From assembly GCA_023418705.1 (NCBI GenBank), contig JAEZYZ010000115.1, positions 1 through 16,169 of the forward strand: a stretch of DNA of 16,169 nt. Reading direction: 5' to 3'. Origin of the DNA: Pseudomonadota bacterium (GTDB taxonomy: Bacteria > Myxococcota_A > Polyangia > Polyangiales > Polyangiaceae). Under the pieces are notes generated by a model. It saw only the letters and a list, made by a program, of their open reading frames with translations. It was not told the DNA's origin and did not search any database. A program made the translations under genes and the position numbers. Shown here piece by piece: positions 1 through 7,335 of the stretch (position 1 is the first letter of the stretch; each line of letters opens with the position of its first letter).

Positions 1-2
1 TC

Positions 3-521
3 CGAGGCCGGGGCGGGGGCGGGGCGGCGGGGGCGCCCGCCGAGGCCCTGCTCTTCGTCAACCTGCACGCGGCGGATCTGAACGATCCAGAGCTGCTCTC
101 GCCGACGGCTCCGCTCTCGGCGATCGCGTCGCGCGTCGTGCTGGAAATCACTGAGCGCGCATCACTGCATGCCGTGACCGAGTTGACCCACAAGATCGAC
201 CGTCTCCGAAGCTTGGGATATCGGGTCGCCGTCGACGACCTGGGCGCGGGGTACGCGGGCCTGTCCAGCTTCGCGCAGCTGGAGCCCGAGTTCGTGAAGC
301 TCGACATGTCGCTGGTGCGCGACATCGATGCCTCGCCGCGCAAACGCAGCCTCGTGCGAGCCATGGCTCGGCTCTGCAACCAAGATCTTCGGATCGACGT
401 GATCAGCGAGGGGGTGGAGACGACCGGCGAGCGCGACACGCTCGTGCATGAAGGCTGTCGGCTGCTCCAGGGCTACCTGTTCGCAAAGCCCGCTCGCGAG
501 TTCACGACCCCGCCCGTGTGA
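3..521 (+). CDS. EAL-domain c-di-GMP phosphodiesterase, C-terminal part (5' truncated by window edge)
   Basis: The reading frame is open at the left edge and gives 172 residues of an EAL domain; the start and the EAL signature itself lie outside the window. EAL enzymes hydrolyse cyclic di-GMP to linear pGpG in the cytoplasm, lowering the level of this second messenger. Visible family landmarks, in order, are the VNLHA segment (metal-binding Asn), LEITER (Glu), VDDLGAGYAG (the Asp-Asp loop-6 region), VKLD (catalytic Lys), ISEGVET (Glu) and LQGYLFAKP (Gln). All the metal and catalytic residues expected in this half are present, so the enzyme is probably active. The N-terminal part visible here is Gly/Ala-rich and then runs straight into the domain. 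The GTG inside VVLEITER is not a sensible start because conserved EAL sequence continues upstream of it. Any sensor or GGDEF domain would lie further 5'. Confidence 0.9.
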   Translation, partial: RGRGGGGAAGAPAEALLFVNLHAADLNDPELLSPTAPLSAIASRVVLEITERASLHAVTELTHKIDRLRSLGYRVAVDDLGAGYAGLSSFAQLEPEFVKLDMSLVRDIDASPRKRSLVRAMARLCNQDLRIDVISEGVETTGERDTLVHEGCRLLQGYLFAKPAREFTTPPV

Positions 522-581
522 ACACGCGAAAGCGTCGCCCCCTCCCCCCGGTCCAGAGACCGGGAGCGGCGCGCGGCATGG

Positions 582-610
582 TTGACAATGCGAATCATTT
601 GCATCATAGT
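582..610 (+). promoter_or_regulatory. Putative sigma-70 promoter for the small membrane protein gene
   Basis: A perfect -35 hexamer TTGACA (582-587) is followed after 17 bases by CATAGT (605-610), which matches 4 of 6 bases of TATAAT. The predicted transcription start falls around 616-618, right at the ATGATG of the following gene, so the transcript could be leaderless or nearly so. The stretch is markedly more AT-rich than its surroundings. This is inferred from sequence only. Confidence 0.5.
587..605 (+). promoter_or_regulatory. Fur-box-like operator between -35 and -10
   Basis: TGCGAAT-C-ATTTGCA (589-603) is a 7-1-7 inverted repeat with one mismatched pair. The 19-base window 587-605 matches the extended E. 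coli Fur consensus (AATGATAATCATTATCATT) at 14 of 19 positions by eye. It fills the spacer between the putative -35 and -10 elements, the expected place for a repressor site. A Fur-family gene lies one gene away. Zur or another Fur-family member could be the actual binder. Confidence 0.5.
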
Positions 611-614
611 TCCA

Positions 615-1016
615 ATGATGCACTCAGACGCCCCTCACTCGCGTCCGCTCGCTGCCGGCCACCTCGGCGTGGCGGCGCGCCGGGTGGCTTGCCGGTGGAT
701 GCAGGCGCGACGTGCCTGGGTGACGGCCCTGGCCGTGATCGCCATGCTGACGTTCGGGGGAAGCGTCGCGGCGCTGCACCTCGCCTGGGTCGACCTAGGC
801 GCCTATTTGACGGCCGCGTTGCTGTCGTTGCTGTCGTTCGTTGGCTGTTTGGCGATCGGATACCTCGGCGATCCGTTCGAGCTGCGGCGCCGCGGGGGCC
901 AACTCGCCCTGATCGAAGCGCCGCGGGCAGGCCGGTCGGAGCTTCGGGCCGTGCGACCGGTCGTTCGCTTCAGCGGATCGCTGCGCGAGCGGCTTCCCCA
1001 ACCTGGGCCGCGCTGA
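615..1016 (+). CDS. Small two-helix membrane protein, unknown function, likely Fur-regulated
   Basis: I do not recognise the family. From the first ATG the product is 133 residues. It has a basic N-terminal segment, two hydrophobic helices at about residues 34-56 and 62-84, and a basic C-terminal tail of about 48 residues. The positive charge before helix 1 and after helix 2 suggests both ends are cytoplasmic, with a short periplasmic loop near HLAWVDLG. The start is uncertain: the ATGATG at 615-620 sits at the predicted transcription start (leaderless reading), while ATG 699 gives a 105-residue protein beginning MQARRAW. Third codon positions are strongly G/C from about 690 on, supporting real coding. 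It ends 9 bases from the stop of the convergent Fur gene. The Fur-box-like promoter suggests induction under metal limitation; that is inference. Confidence 0.55.
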   Translation: MMHSDAPHSRPLAAGHLGVAARRVACRWMQARRAWVTALAVIAMLTFGGSVAALHLAWVDLGAYLTAALLSLLSFVGCLAIGYLGDPFELRRRGGQLALIEAPRAGRSELRAVRPVVRFSGSLRERLPQPGPR

Positions 1017-1025
1017 CGCCCCGCT

Positions 1026-1520
1026 TCACGAACTCCTTCGACAAGCGGCGCAGCGACCGAGCAGCTCGTGGACGTGTCCGGTCAGCTCGAAACCGAACTT
1101 CTTTGCGACGTCTCGCTGCAGCGCCTCGATCGCCTCGACCTCGAATTCGATCACCTTGCCGCAGCTCGTGCAAATGAGGTGGTCGTGGTGCTCGCGCTCG
1201 AACGCGCGTTCGTAGCGCGCCCCTTCGCGGCCGGAAATCAGCGTCAGCTGCAGCAGGCCTGCTTCGACCAACAGCGGCAAGACCCGGTACACCGTCGCGG
1301 GATGCGCATCCGCCGATCGCGACGTGCGCAGGTCCGCCACCAGGTCGTCGACCGAAAAATGCCCGCCGCGCTCGAGCGCGGCCCGGGCGATCGCTTCACG
1401 GGTCGCCGAGGCCTTTAGCCCGCGCTCCTTGACCAGAGCGCGCAGCCGATCGAGCGCGCGCTCGATCGCCGCTTCATCGAGAGGCTCGGTGCTCGGAACG
1501 CGCCGCAAACGAGCTTGCAT
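1026..1520 (-). CDS. fur: Fur-family metal-dependent transcriptional repressor
   Basis: A 164-residue Fur-family protein. The winged-helix DNA-binding domain covers about residues 17-95, with HPATVYRVLPLLVEAGLL as the recognition-helix region. The dimerisation domain begins with the hallmark EREHHDHLICTSCGKVIEF (Cys117, Cys120), and a second pair, Cys157 and Cys160, completes the structural zinc site. His54 and the HHDH cluster supply the regulatory metal site. The EHHDHLIC...CGKVIEF wording is closest to true Fur (iron), but PerR or Zur cannot be excluded from sequence. I start at the ATG of MQARLRR; a TTG 27 bases upstream would add nine residues. Neither has a good Shine-Dalgarno sequence. 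The protein is about 15 residues longer than E. coli Fur, mostly at the N-terminus. It converges on the small membrane protein gene, whose promoter has a matching box. Confidence 0.9.
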   Translation of the reverse strand: MQARLRRVPSTEPLDEAAIERALDRLRALVKERGLKASATREAIARAALERGGHFSVDDLVADLRTSRSADAHPATVYRVLPLLVEAGLLQLTLISGREGARYERAFEREHHDHLICTSCGKVIEFEVEAIEALQRDVAKKFGFELTGHVHELLGRCAACRRSS

Positions 1521-1626
1521 GATGCGAACAGCTCGCGCGAAGGTCAAGCCTCTGCACGGAGCCGCCGCTCATCTGGTGAAACGCTTGAGAGTCGAAGGCC
1601 TAGACGTCAAAAAGGGCTGGGCGGCT

Positions 1627-1639
1627 GGCTTGTCAAGCC
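1627..1639 (+). promoter_or_regulatory. Perfect palindrome overlapping the -35 of the receiver/kinase operon
   Basis: GGCTTG-T-CAAGCC is a perfect 6-1-6 inverted repeat. It overlaps the candidate -35 TTGTCA (1630-1635) of the downstream receiver-kinase pair and could be an operator. No regulator can be assigned. Confidence 0.35.
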
Positions 1640-1657
1640 GTGACCCGTGTTTAAACT
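1630..1657 (+). promoter_or_regulatory. Putative promoter of the receiver/kinase operon
   Basis: TTGTCA (1630-1635, 5/6 of the -35 consensus) and TAAACT (1652-1657, 4/6 of the -10 consensus) are separated by 16 bases. They stand in an AT-richer patch about 80 bases before the receiver gene. The rest of 1521-1739 holds no recognisable gene. Confidence 0.4.
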
Positions 1658-1739
1658 GCAAGTTCGTGGCGAGGTGCATCATGTCCATCGGCCAGGCCTT
1701 CGCCACCGATCTTCGGGAAAGAACTTGATCGAGCTAGCG

Positions 1740-2135
1740 ATGCAGTCAAACCCTTCGACGCCTGCGATGGAGGTGCTCGTCGTCGATGACGACGTGGACA
1801 TCCGCGAGGCGCTCAGCGACACGCTCGAGCACCGAGGGTACGCCGTGGTCACCGCGCGCAACGGCCGGGAAGCCTTGGATTTTTTGCGCAGCCGTCGCCC
1901 ACCGGCGGTCATCCTGCTCGATTTGATGATGCCCGTGATGGATGGCTATGAGTTTCTCGAAGCGCGCCAGAGCGATCCGGCGCTGTCTGCCATCCCGGTC
2001 GTCATCATCAGCGCCGGTCAGGGCGTCGATCGGGCCCGCCTCGGTACGAGCGCCCCGGTGCTGTCGAAACCCGTTCGGCTCGCCGAGCTGCTAGCCACCT
2101 TCCGGCAACTTCAGGCGAGCGGCGGCCTCGCTTGA
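1740..2135 (+). CDS. Single-domain response regulator (CheY-like receiver)
   Basis: The 131-residue product is a receiver domain and nothing more. The acidic pocket is VDDD (residues 15-18), the phosphoacceptor is Asp61 in LLDLMMPVMDG, and the conserved Lys110 is in LSKP. It should accept phosphate from a partner histidine kinase and signal by protein contact, since no output domain follows. I chose ATG 1740 (MQSNPSTPAM); ATG 1767 (MEVLVVDD) would start directly at the domain, and neither has a strong ribosome site. The sensor kinase gene starts 25 bases downstream on the same strand, so the two are probably one operon and a cognate pair. One oddity is that the usual Ser/Thr stretch after beta-4 reads ISAGQGVDRARLG, with a short loop before SKP. 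Confidence 0.88.
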   Translation: MQSNPSTPAMEVLVVDDDVDIREALSDTLEHRGYAVVTARNGREALDFLRSRRPPAVILLDLMMPVMDGYEFLEARQSDPALSAIPVVIISAGQGVDRARLGTSAPVLSKPVRLAELLATFRQLQASGGLA

Positions 2136-2151
2136 CGGCGCCCCGGCGCCG
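2136..2151 (+). other. GC hairpin between receiver and kinase genes
   Basis: CGGCGCC-CC-GGCGCCG is a perfect inverted repeat placed directly after the receiver stop codon. It could form a strong stem in the transcript between the two genes and set their relative expression. With no U-tract it is unlikely to be a full terminator, and in DNA this GC-rich it may be incidental. Confidence 0.3.
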
Positions 2152-2160
2152 CACGCTCTC

Positions 2161-4140
2161 ATGAAACGCGAGGACGACATCGAACCTAGCGCCCCTCCTG
2201 GGCCGGCAGCCCCGATCATCGGGCAATCCTCGGTGAGCGAGGCGCACTTTCGCCTGCTGGTCGAGAGCGTGCGGGACTACGCCATTTTTCTGCTCGATCC
2301 GAGCGGCCACGTCGCCACCTGGAACGCGGGCGCGCGCGCCATCAAGGGCTATGCGCCAGAGGAGATTTACGGCAAACACTTCTCGGTCTTCTACACGCCG
2401 GAGGCGCTGGCGGACAACGCGCCCGAGCGGCTCCTGCAGGCGGCCGCCAGCGCCGGCCGCGTCGAGGAGGAAGGCTGGCGAGTGCGTCGCGACGGCACCC
2501 GGTTCTGGGCCGACGTGGTGATCACCGCCCTACGCGATCCCAACGGGGAGCTCGTGGGCTTCGCGAAGGTGACGCGGGACCTCACCAGTCGAAAAGAGGC
2601 GGAAGAACGGGTCAAGCAGACGGAGGAGCAGCTCGCGGCCACGCTGCACAGCATCGGCGACGGGGTGCTCGCCACGGACGAGCACGGGCGCATCACGGTC
2701 ATCAACGGCGTGGCGCAACGCCTGACCGGGTGGTCCGAAGAGGACGCGCTCGGACGCGACATCCACGAAGTGTTCGACATCGTCAACGAGGAAACGCGCC
2801 AGCCGGCGGCAAACCCAGTCACCCGGGTGCTCGCGGAGGGGATCGTCGTTGGTCTGGCGAATCACACGGCGCTCATCGCCCGCGACGGGACGGAGTGCCC
2901 GATCGCCGACAGCGGCGCCCCGATCCGCGACACCGAAGGCAAGATCCGGGGCGCCGTGCTGGTGTTCCGCGACGTGGGCGAAGAGCGCCGCGCCGAAGAG
3001 GTCCTGCGGCAGAGCGAAGAGAAGCTCAAGTTGATGATCGCCAGCGTGCAAGACTACGCGATCTTCATGCTCGACGCCGACGGGCGGGTGGTGAGCTGGA
3101 ACCCCGGCGCCGAGCGCATCAAGGGCTATGCCGCATCGGAGATCATCGGCTCCAGCTTCTCGAAGTTCTTCACCCCGGAGGACCTGGCCGCCGGCAAGCC
3201 GGAGCGGGAGCTCGAGCAGGCCCGGCAGCACGGGCGCTTCGAGGACGAAGCCTGGCGCGTGCGCAAGGACGGCTCCCGGTTCTGGGCCAACGTCGCGATC
3301 AGCGCCATGCGCGACGGCACCGGACAGCTCGTCGGCTTCACCAAGGTGACCCGTGACTTGACGGAGCGCCGCCGGATGGATCGAGAGCGGGTTCGGCTCG
3401 CGCAGGCGCAAGAAGCGGTGCGGCTCAGGGACGAGTTCATTTCGATCGCCTCCCATGAGCTGCGAACGCCGCTCACGGCCTTACAGCTGCAGCTGCAAGG
3501 TGTGCTCGACCGTCTGGAGACCCTCGACCGCTCCCTGGCGGCCAAGGTCGAGAAGGCCATGCGCGCAGGCCACCGCCTCACCAGCCTGATCGAGACGCTG
3601 CTCGATGTCTCACGCATCGCGTCAGGTCGCATCCAGCTGAGCCTCGAGGCCTTCGATTTGGCCGAGGCGGCACGCGACGTCTGCGAGCGCGTGGACGAAG
3701 CCGCGCGGCACGCCCGCTGTGATCTGTCGCTCAGGGCGGAGGGACCGCTGATCGGTCGCTGGGATCGCCTGCGCGTCGAACAGATCCTCACCAACCTTTT
3801 GTCGAACGCCTTCAAATACGCGGCAGGGACGCCCGTCACGGTCTCGATCCGGCGCGACGGTGATACGGCGGTGCTCGAGGTCTGCGACCGCGGGCCGGGC
3901 CTGAACGATCGCGACCTCCCGCGTATCTTCGGCCGGTTCGAACGAGCGAGCTCCCTCGGCTACGGCGGCATGGGACTCGGCTTGTACATCACGGCCCAGG
4001 TGACCGAAGGGCATGGGGGCACGCTGAGCGCGCGGAACCTGCCGCAAGGCGGCGCCGGTTTCACCGTCCGTCTCCCGCTGGAGCCGCCGCCGAAAGCTCC
4101 ACCCGACGCGTCCGCTCAAGCGGAACCGTCAAGCAGCTGA
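2161..4140 (+). CDS. Sensor histidine kinase with three PAS domains
   Basis: The product has 659 residues: PAS (about 28-145), PAS (about 150-275), PAS (about 287-403), a HisKA dimerisation domain with the phosphorylated His432 in ASHELRTPL, and a HATPase_c domain. ATPase landmarks are the N box NLLSNAFKYA, DRGPGL, FGRFERA and GGMGLGLYI. No transmembrane segment is seen, so this is a cytoplasmic kinase sensing through its PAS domains; the ligand is unknown. PAS1 and PAS3 are close copies of each other, about 66 of 110 aligned positions identical by my count, and both contain the WNxGAxxIKGY and WRVRxDGxRFWA blocks. PAS2 is unrelated in detail. The likely partner is the receiver gene 25 bases upstream. 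The gene lacks a clear Shine-Dalgarno sequence. Its last 25 bases overlap the 3' end of the convergent hybrid kinase gene. Confidence 0.93.
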   Translation: MKREDDIEPSAPPGPAAPIIGQSSVSEAHFRLLVESVRDYAIFLLDPSGHVATWNAGARAIKGYAPEEIYGKHFSVFYTPEALADNAPERLLQAAASAGRVEEEGWRVRRDGTRFWADVVITALRDPNGELVGFAKVTRDLTSRKEAEERVKQTEEQLAATLHSIGDGVLATDEHGRITVINGVAQRLTGWSEEDALGRDIHEVFDIVNEETRQPAANPVTRVLAEGIVVGLANHTALIARDGTECPIADSGAPIRDTEGKIRGAVLVFRDVGEERRAEEVLRQSEEKLKLMIASVQDYAIFMLDADGRVVSWNPGAERIKGYAASEIIGSSFSKFFTPEDLAAGKPERELEQARQHGRFEDEAWRVRKDGSRFWANVAISAMRDGTGQLVGFTKVTRDLTERRRMDRERVRLAQAQEAVRLRDEFISIASHELRTPLTALQLQLQGVLDRLETLDRSLAAKVEKAMRAGHRLTSLIETLLDVSRIASGRIQLSLEAFDLAEAARDVCERVDEAARHARCDLSLRAEGPLIGRWDRLRVEQILTNLLSNAFKYAAGTPVTVSIRRDGDTAVLEVCDRGPGLNDRDLPRIFGRFERASSLGYGGMGLGLYITAQVTEGHGGTLSARNLPQGGAGFTVRLPLEPPPKAPPDASAQAEPSSS

Positions 4141-6158
4141 CGAACGGCGCACAGCAGGGACGCCGGCGTGATCGGCTTGCGGAGCAGGGCCGCCCCGCTC
4201 CCTCGCCCCAGCGCCGCGTCGCGAGGGTGACCGGTGACGTACAGCACCTTCATTTCCGGGCGCGACTGCACCAGCCGCTCCGCCAGCTCTCGGCCGCTCA
4301 GGCGCGGCATCACCATGTCCGTCACCAGCAGGTGGATCGGCTGCTCCATCCGCTCGCTCAGCAAGAAGGCTTCACCGGCGTTCTGCGCGTCGATGACCTC
4401 ATAGCCGCTCCGCCTCAAGATGCTGCAGGTGAGCTCGCGAACCCGGTCGTCATCCTCGACGACCAAGACCGTCTCCGTGCCGCGCGCATCCACGAGCGGC
4501 GTCTGGCTCGACGGCGGGACTTGCTCGACCACCTGCTGGGTCTTCGGGAAGAAGATCTTGAACGTCGTCCCCATCCCGGGTTGGCTGACGACCCGGATGT
4601 GGCCGAGGCTCTGCTTGACGATACCGAACACCGTCGCGAGCCCCAAGCCCGTGCCTTTCCCGACCTCCTTGGTCGTGAAGAAGGGCTCGAAGATGCGCTC
4701 GAGCGTCGCTTTGGACATCCCCTCGCCCGTGTCCGTCACCGCCAACATCACGTACGACCCTGGTTCGATGTCGGCCTGGGCCGCGGCATACGTCGGATCG
4801 AGCTCCACGTCGGCCACCTCGATCGTCAGCGTGCCGCCGCGCGGCATGGCGTCCCGGGCGTTGACGGCCAGGTTCATCACCACCTGCTCCACCTGAGAGG
4901 GATCTGCGTAGATCCCGCTTCCGCCACCCGACAAGAGCAAGGTGCAGACGATGTCCTCCCCCAGCAGGCGCCGCAGCATGTTCTGCATATCCCGGACGAC
5001 CCGCCGCAGATCGATGACACGCGGCTGCAGCACCTGCTGCCGGCTGAAGGCCAGCAGCTGGCGGGTGAGCTGCGCGGCGCGCTCACCGGCTCGACGTATC
5101 TCCTCCAGATCTCCCCGCACCGGGGAGTCCGACTTCAACTCGTTGAGTGCGAGGCTCGTGTAGCTCAAGATCAACGACAATAGATTGTTGAAGTCGTGGG
5201 CCACGCCGCCCGCCAGCTGTCCGATCGCCTCGAGCTTCTGCGCTTGCCGCAGCTGATCCTCGAGCAGCCGGTAGTCGGTGATGTCCCGGGCGACGCCGGC
5301 CACGCGGTAGACCTTCCCGGCCTTGTCCCGCACGGGGTACGCGCGGGCGCGCAGACACCGAATCGTCCCATCGGGGCGTACGATCCGGAACGTCTCGTCC
5401 CAGCTGCCGCTGGCGTAGCGGGCGAGCGACGCCTTGATGCGCTCCCGATCGTCCGGATGCAAGTGCTGGAGCCAGACGCGGCTGTCCTCGGACATGCGCG
5501 CCTCGGGGATCCCCCAAATGGCCTCGAAGGCCGGGCTCATGTAGATGATGCGGCTCTCCAGATCGCTGAGCCAAAAGATGTCGTCGATGCTCTCGGCCAG
5601 CTGCCGCAGTCGTTCCTCGCTCTCTCGCAGCGCCGCCTCGGCCGCTTGCCGGGCCGCGATGTCCCGCTGAAGCCGCCGGTTGCTCTCCTCGAGCTCGAGC
5701 GACTTGCCTTCCAGCTTGCGGATGAGCGCCTCGCTGTACTGCCGAAGGATCCCCGTCTCGTCCGATGCCTCCGTCGGCCCCTCCACGGCCCGCGGCCGCG
5801 TTCGCACCGTCCGAACCTTCTCGAGCAGCGCGGCCGGTTCGGCGGGCTTCAAGATGAAGGCATCGGCGCCGAGCTGTCGCGCCAGCTCTTCGTCGTCGGG
5901 GTCGGTGTAGGTCGCCGTGTAGACCACGAACGGCACGGACTTCAAGCGCTCGTCGAGCCGCCACCGCCGCAGCAGCGTGTAGCCGTCCATCACGGGCATC
6001 AACAGATCGGAGATGACCAGCTCCGGCGGCTCCTCCCGGGCTCGGACCAGGGCCTCCGCACCGTGACGTGCGGTGCGCACCTCGTAGCCGTGAGCGCTGA
6101 GCAGCACCCGCAGGTAGTAGGCCTCCTCATCCCTGTCGTCGACGACCAGTACCTTCAT
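4116..6158 (-). CDS. Hybrid sensor histidine kinase, REC-PAS-HisKA-HATPase-REC
   Basis: From the chosen ATG the product has 680 residues. Domain order: receiver 1 (residues 1-120, Asp51 in VISDLLMPVMDG, Lys104 in ILKP); a Glu/Arg-rich coiled coil (about 150-190); PAS (about 190-305, with the HPDDRE and PDGTIR blocks); HisKA with His321 in GGVAHDFNNLLS; HATPase_c (NLAVNARDAMP, DTGEGM, FEPFFTTKEVGKGTGLGL); and a C-terminal receiver (about 565-680, Asp614 in LVTDMVMP). Having receivers at both ends suggests that an upstream kinase tunes the N-terminal domain while the C-terminal one relays phosphate to an Hpt protein elsewhere. The start at MKVLVVDD has an AGGGGA ribosome site just upstream; the frame extends 28 codons further but without support. 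There is no transmembrane helix. The gene is divergent from the SRPBCC/ArsR operon and overlaps the neighbouring kinase tail to tail. Confidence 0.93.
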   Translation of the reverse strand: MKVLVVDDRDEEAYYLRVLLSAHGYEVRTARHGAEALVRAREEPPELVISDLLMPVMDGYTLLRRWRLDERLKSVPFVVYTATYTDPDDEELARQLGADAFILKPAEPAALLEKVRTVRTRPRAVEGPTEASDETGILRQYSEALIRKLEGKSLELEESNRRLQRDIAARQAAEAALRESEERLRQLAESIDDIFWLSDLESRIIYMSPAFEAIWGIPEARMSEDSRVWLQHLHPDDRERIKASLARYASGSWDETFRIVRPDGTIRCLRARAYPVRDKAGKVYRVAGVARDITDYRLLEDQLRQAQKLEAIGQLAGGVAHDFNNLLSLILSYTSLALNELKSDSPVRGDLEEIRRAGERAAQLTRQLLAFSRQQVLQPRVIDLRRVVRDMQNMLRRLLGEDIVCTLLLSGGGSGIYADPSQVEQVVMNLAVNARDAMPRGGTLTIEVADVELDPTYAAAQADIEPGSYVMLAVTDTGEGMSKATLERIFEPFFTTKEVGKGTGLGLATVFGIVKQSLGHIRVVSQPGMGTTFKIFFPKTQQVVEQVPPSSQTPLVDARGTETVLVVEDDDRVRELTCSILRRSGYEVIDAQNAGEAFLLSERMEQPIHLLVTDMVMPRLSGRELAERLVQSRPEMKVLYVTGHPRDAALGRGSGAALLRKPITPASLLCAVRQLLDGSA

Positions 6159-6292
6159 GACCGTGGTCCCCTTGCCCCCTTTGCTCCTGCTCGCCCGCGT
6201 GTCCGCCAAGGGTACGGGCATCCCCCGCGAAACACAACGCATCCCGGCCGGCGCGCCCGAGCGTATGGCGCCGACGGTTCTTGGTATTTGTA

Positions 6293-6310
6293 GTTGCTAA
6301 TATTAGCAAC
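6293..6310 (+). promoter_or_regulatory. Perfect 18-base palindrome, probable ArsR-type operator
   Basis: GTTGCTAATATTAGCAAC is a perfect two-fold repeat with no spacer, 40 bases before the SRPBCC start codon, in an unusually AT-rich patch. It contains TAATAT, which could serve as a -10 element. ArsR-family dimers bind such palindromes, and the ArsR gene is the second gene of the operon, so autoregulation is likely. A close relative of the right half (AGCAACC) recurs before the second SRPBCC/ArsR operon. It also lies between divergent genes and might affect the hybrid kinase. Confidence 0.65.
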
Positions 6311-6350
6311 CTCTGATATTCAAACAACGACACTCTCCAGGAGGACGACG

Positions 6351-6980
6351 ATGACGAAGGTTTTTGGAACGGAGTTTCGAAGGGTCGACCGCCGTGAGCA
6401 CCTCGGTGAACCCGCGGTCGTGGCCGTCGCGGTCCGCAGCTACGACACGACGATCGAGGACTTGTGGCACGCGCTCACCACGCCAGAGCGGCTCGCTCGC
6501 TGGTTTCTGCCCGTCGAGGGCGACCTGAAAATCGGCGGTCGCTACCAGCTCAAAGGCAACGCCGGGGGCACCATCACCCGCTGCGATCCCCCGAACGCGC
6601 TCGACGTCACCTGGGAGTCCATGGGCGCCACGAGCTGGGTCCACGTGCGCCTCGTCGCTGACGGAGAACGAACGCGCTTCACGCTCGAGCACATCGCCCA
6701 CGAGGACGGGATCGAAAAGGAGCACCTAAAGCGGTTCGGCCCGGGCGCGGTGGGGGTGGGGTGGGATCTCGGACTGCGTGGGCTCGAGCAGCACCTGCGG
6801 GAGCCCGCCGTGACGCTCGACCCGGCCGCGGCCGAAGCGTGGGCCCTGTCGAGCGAGGGGAAAGCCTTCGTGCGCGCCAGCGGCGAGGCCTGGGGCGCCG
6901 CCGATGCCGCGGCCGGTGAAGATCCGGCCGCGGCCCGAGCGAAAGCCGAGCGGACCATCGCGTTCTACACTGGGGCTTGA
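6351..6980 (+). CDS. SRPBCC/AHSA1-family protein
   Basis: A 209-residue protein. Residues about 22-135 form a START-like SRPBCC domain of the AHSA1 (Aha1 C-terminal-like) type: the opening strand AVAVRSYDTTIEDLWHALTTPERLARWFLP, then GGRYQLKGNAGGTITRCDPP and the closing helix around GWDLGLRGLEQHL. These domains enclose a hydrophobic cavity that binds a small ligand; the ligand here is unknown. The C-terminal extension of about 60 residues (Ala/Glu-rich, ending in a helix near AKAERTIAFYTG) is longer than usual. The start is set by AGGAGG at 6339-6344, six bases before ATG 6351; upstream in-frame TTGs run through the operator and are rejected. The stop overlaps the next start (TGATG), so it is translationally coupled to the ArsR gene. 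Confidence 0.85.
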   Translation: MTKVFGTEFRRVDRREHLGEPAVVAVAVRSYDTTIEDLWHALTTPERLARWFLPVEGDLKIGGRYQLKGNAGGTITRCDPPNALDVTWESMGATSWVHVRLVADGERTRFTLEHIAHEDGIEKEHLKRFGPGAVGVGWDLGLRGLEQHLREPAVTLDPAAAEAWALSSEGKAFVRASGEAWGAADAAAGEDPAAARAKAERTIAFYTGA

Positions 6981-7315
6981 TGCATGCCTTCGACATCCTC
7001 GGTGATCCCGTTCGCAGGCGGATCCTGGAGCTCTTGGCCGAGCGCGAACACACCTCGGGCGAGGTGGTCGCGGTCATCGCCGCCGAGTTCGGCATCACCC
7101 AATCCGCGGTCTCGCAGCAGCTGAAGACGCTGCGCGACAACGGGTTTGCGACGGTCCGTGCGTCGGGTGCGCGCCGTATCTACGCTATCGACGTGCGTCC
7201 CCTGGAGGCGGCGGACGCCTGGCTCGGCCAGTTCCGGCGCTTCTGGGGGCCACCGCTCGACGCGCTCGCGACCGAGATCGCGCGCGGCAAGCGCGCGCGG
7301 CGCAAGCGCGTGTAG
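6980..7315 (+). CDS. ArsR-family (SdpR-like) winged-helix repressor
   Basis: A 111-residue ArsR/SmtB-fold regulator. It opens with the family signature FDILGDPVRRRILELLAE, followed by the helix-turn-helix ITQSAVSQQLKTLRDNGFATVRASGARRIYAID (about residues 38-70) with the wing at RASGARR. It has no Cys residues at all, so it lacks the CxC metal site of ArsR/SmtB sensors; the likely inducer is a small molecule or a partner protein. Its ATG shares a base with the stop of the SRPBCC gene, the typical SRPBCC-ArsR arrangement, in which the two proteins may work together or the SRPBCC protein may bind the inducing ligand (inference). The very basic tail (KRARRKRV) probably adds non-specific DNA contact. 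The expected target is the 18-base palindrome in front of the operon. Confidence 0.9.
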   Translation: MHAFDILGDPVRRRILELLAEREHTSGEVVAVIAAEFGITQSAVSQQLKTLRDNGFATVRASGARRIYAIDVRPLEAADAWLGQFRRFWGPPLDALATEIARGKRARRKRV

Positions 7316-7335
7316 CGTGTGGGGCCTGCGACGAG

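Noticed and set aside
518..1177. Long plus-strand frame overlapping the small membrane protein and the Fur gene
   Set aside because: Its product is Arg/Pro/Ala-rich with no recognisable domain, and it runs antisense through the well-supported Fur gene.
2530..3456. 308-codon minus-strand frame inside the sensor kinase gene
   Set aside because: It is the antisense of conserved PAS-domain coding sequence; duplicated PAS domains explain its apparent repeats, and the product matches nothing known.
5196..6293. 365-codon plus-strand frame opposite the hybrid kinase
   Set aside because: The minus-strand reading has clear REC, PAS and kinase motifs throughout; this frame is an antisense artefact of high GC content.
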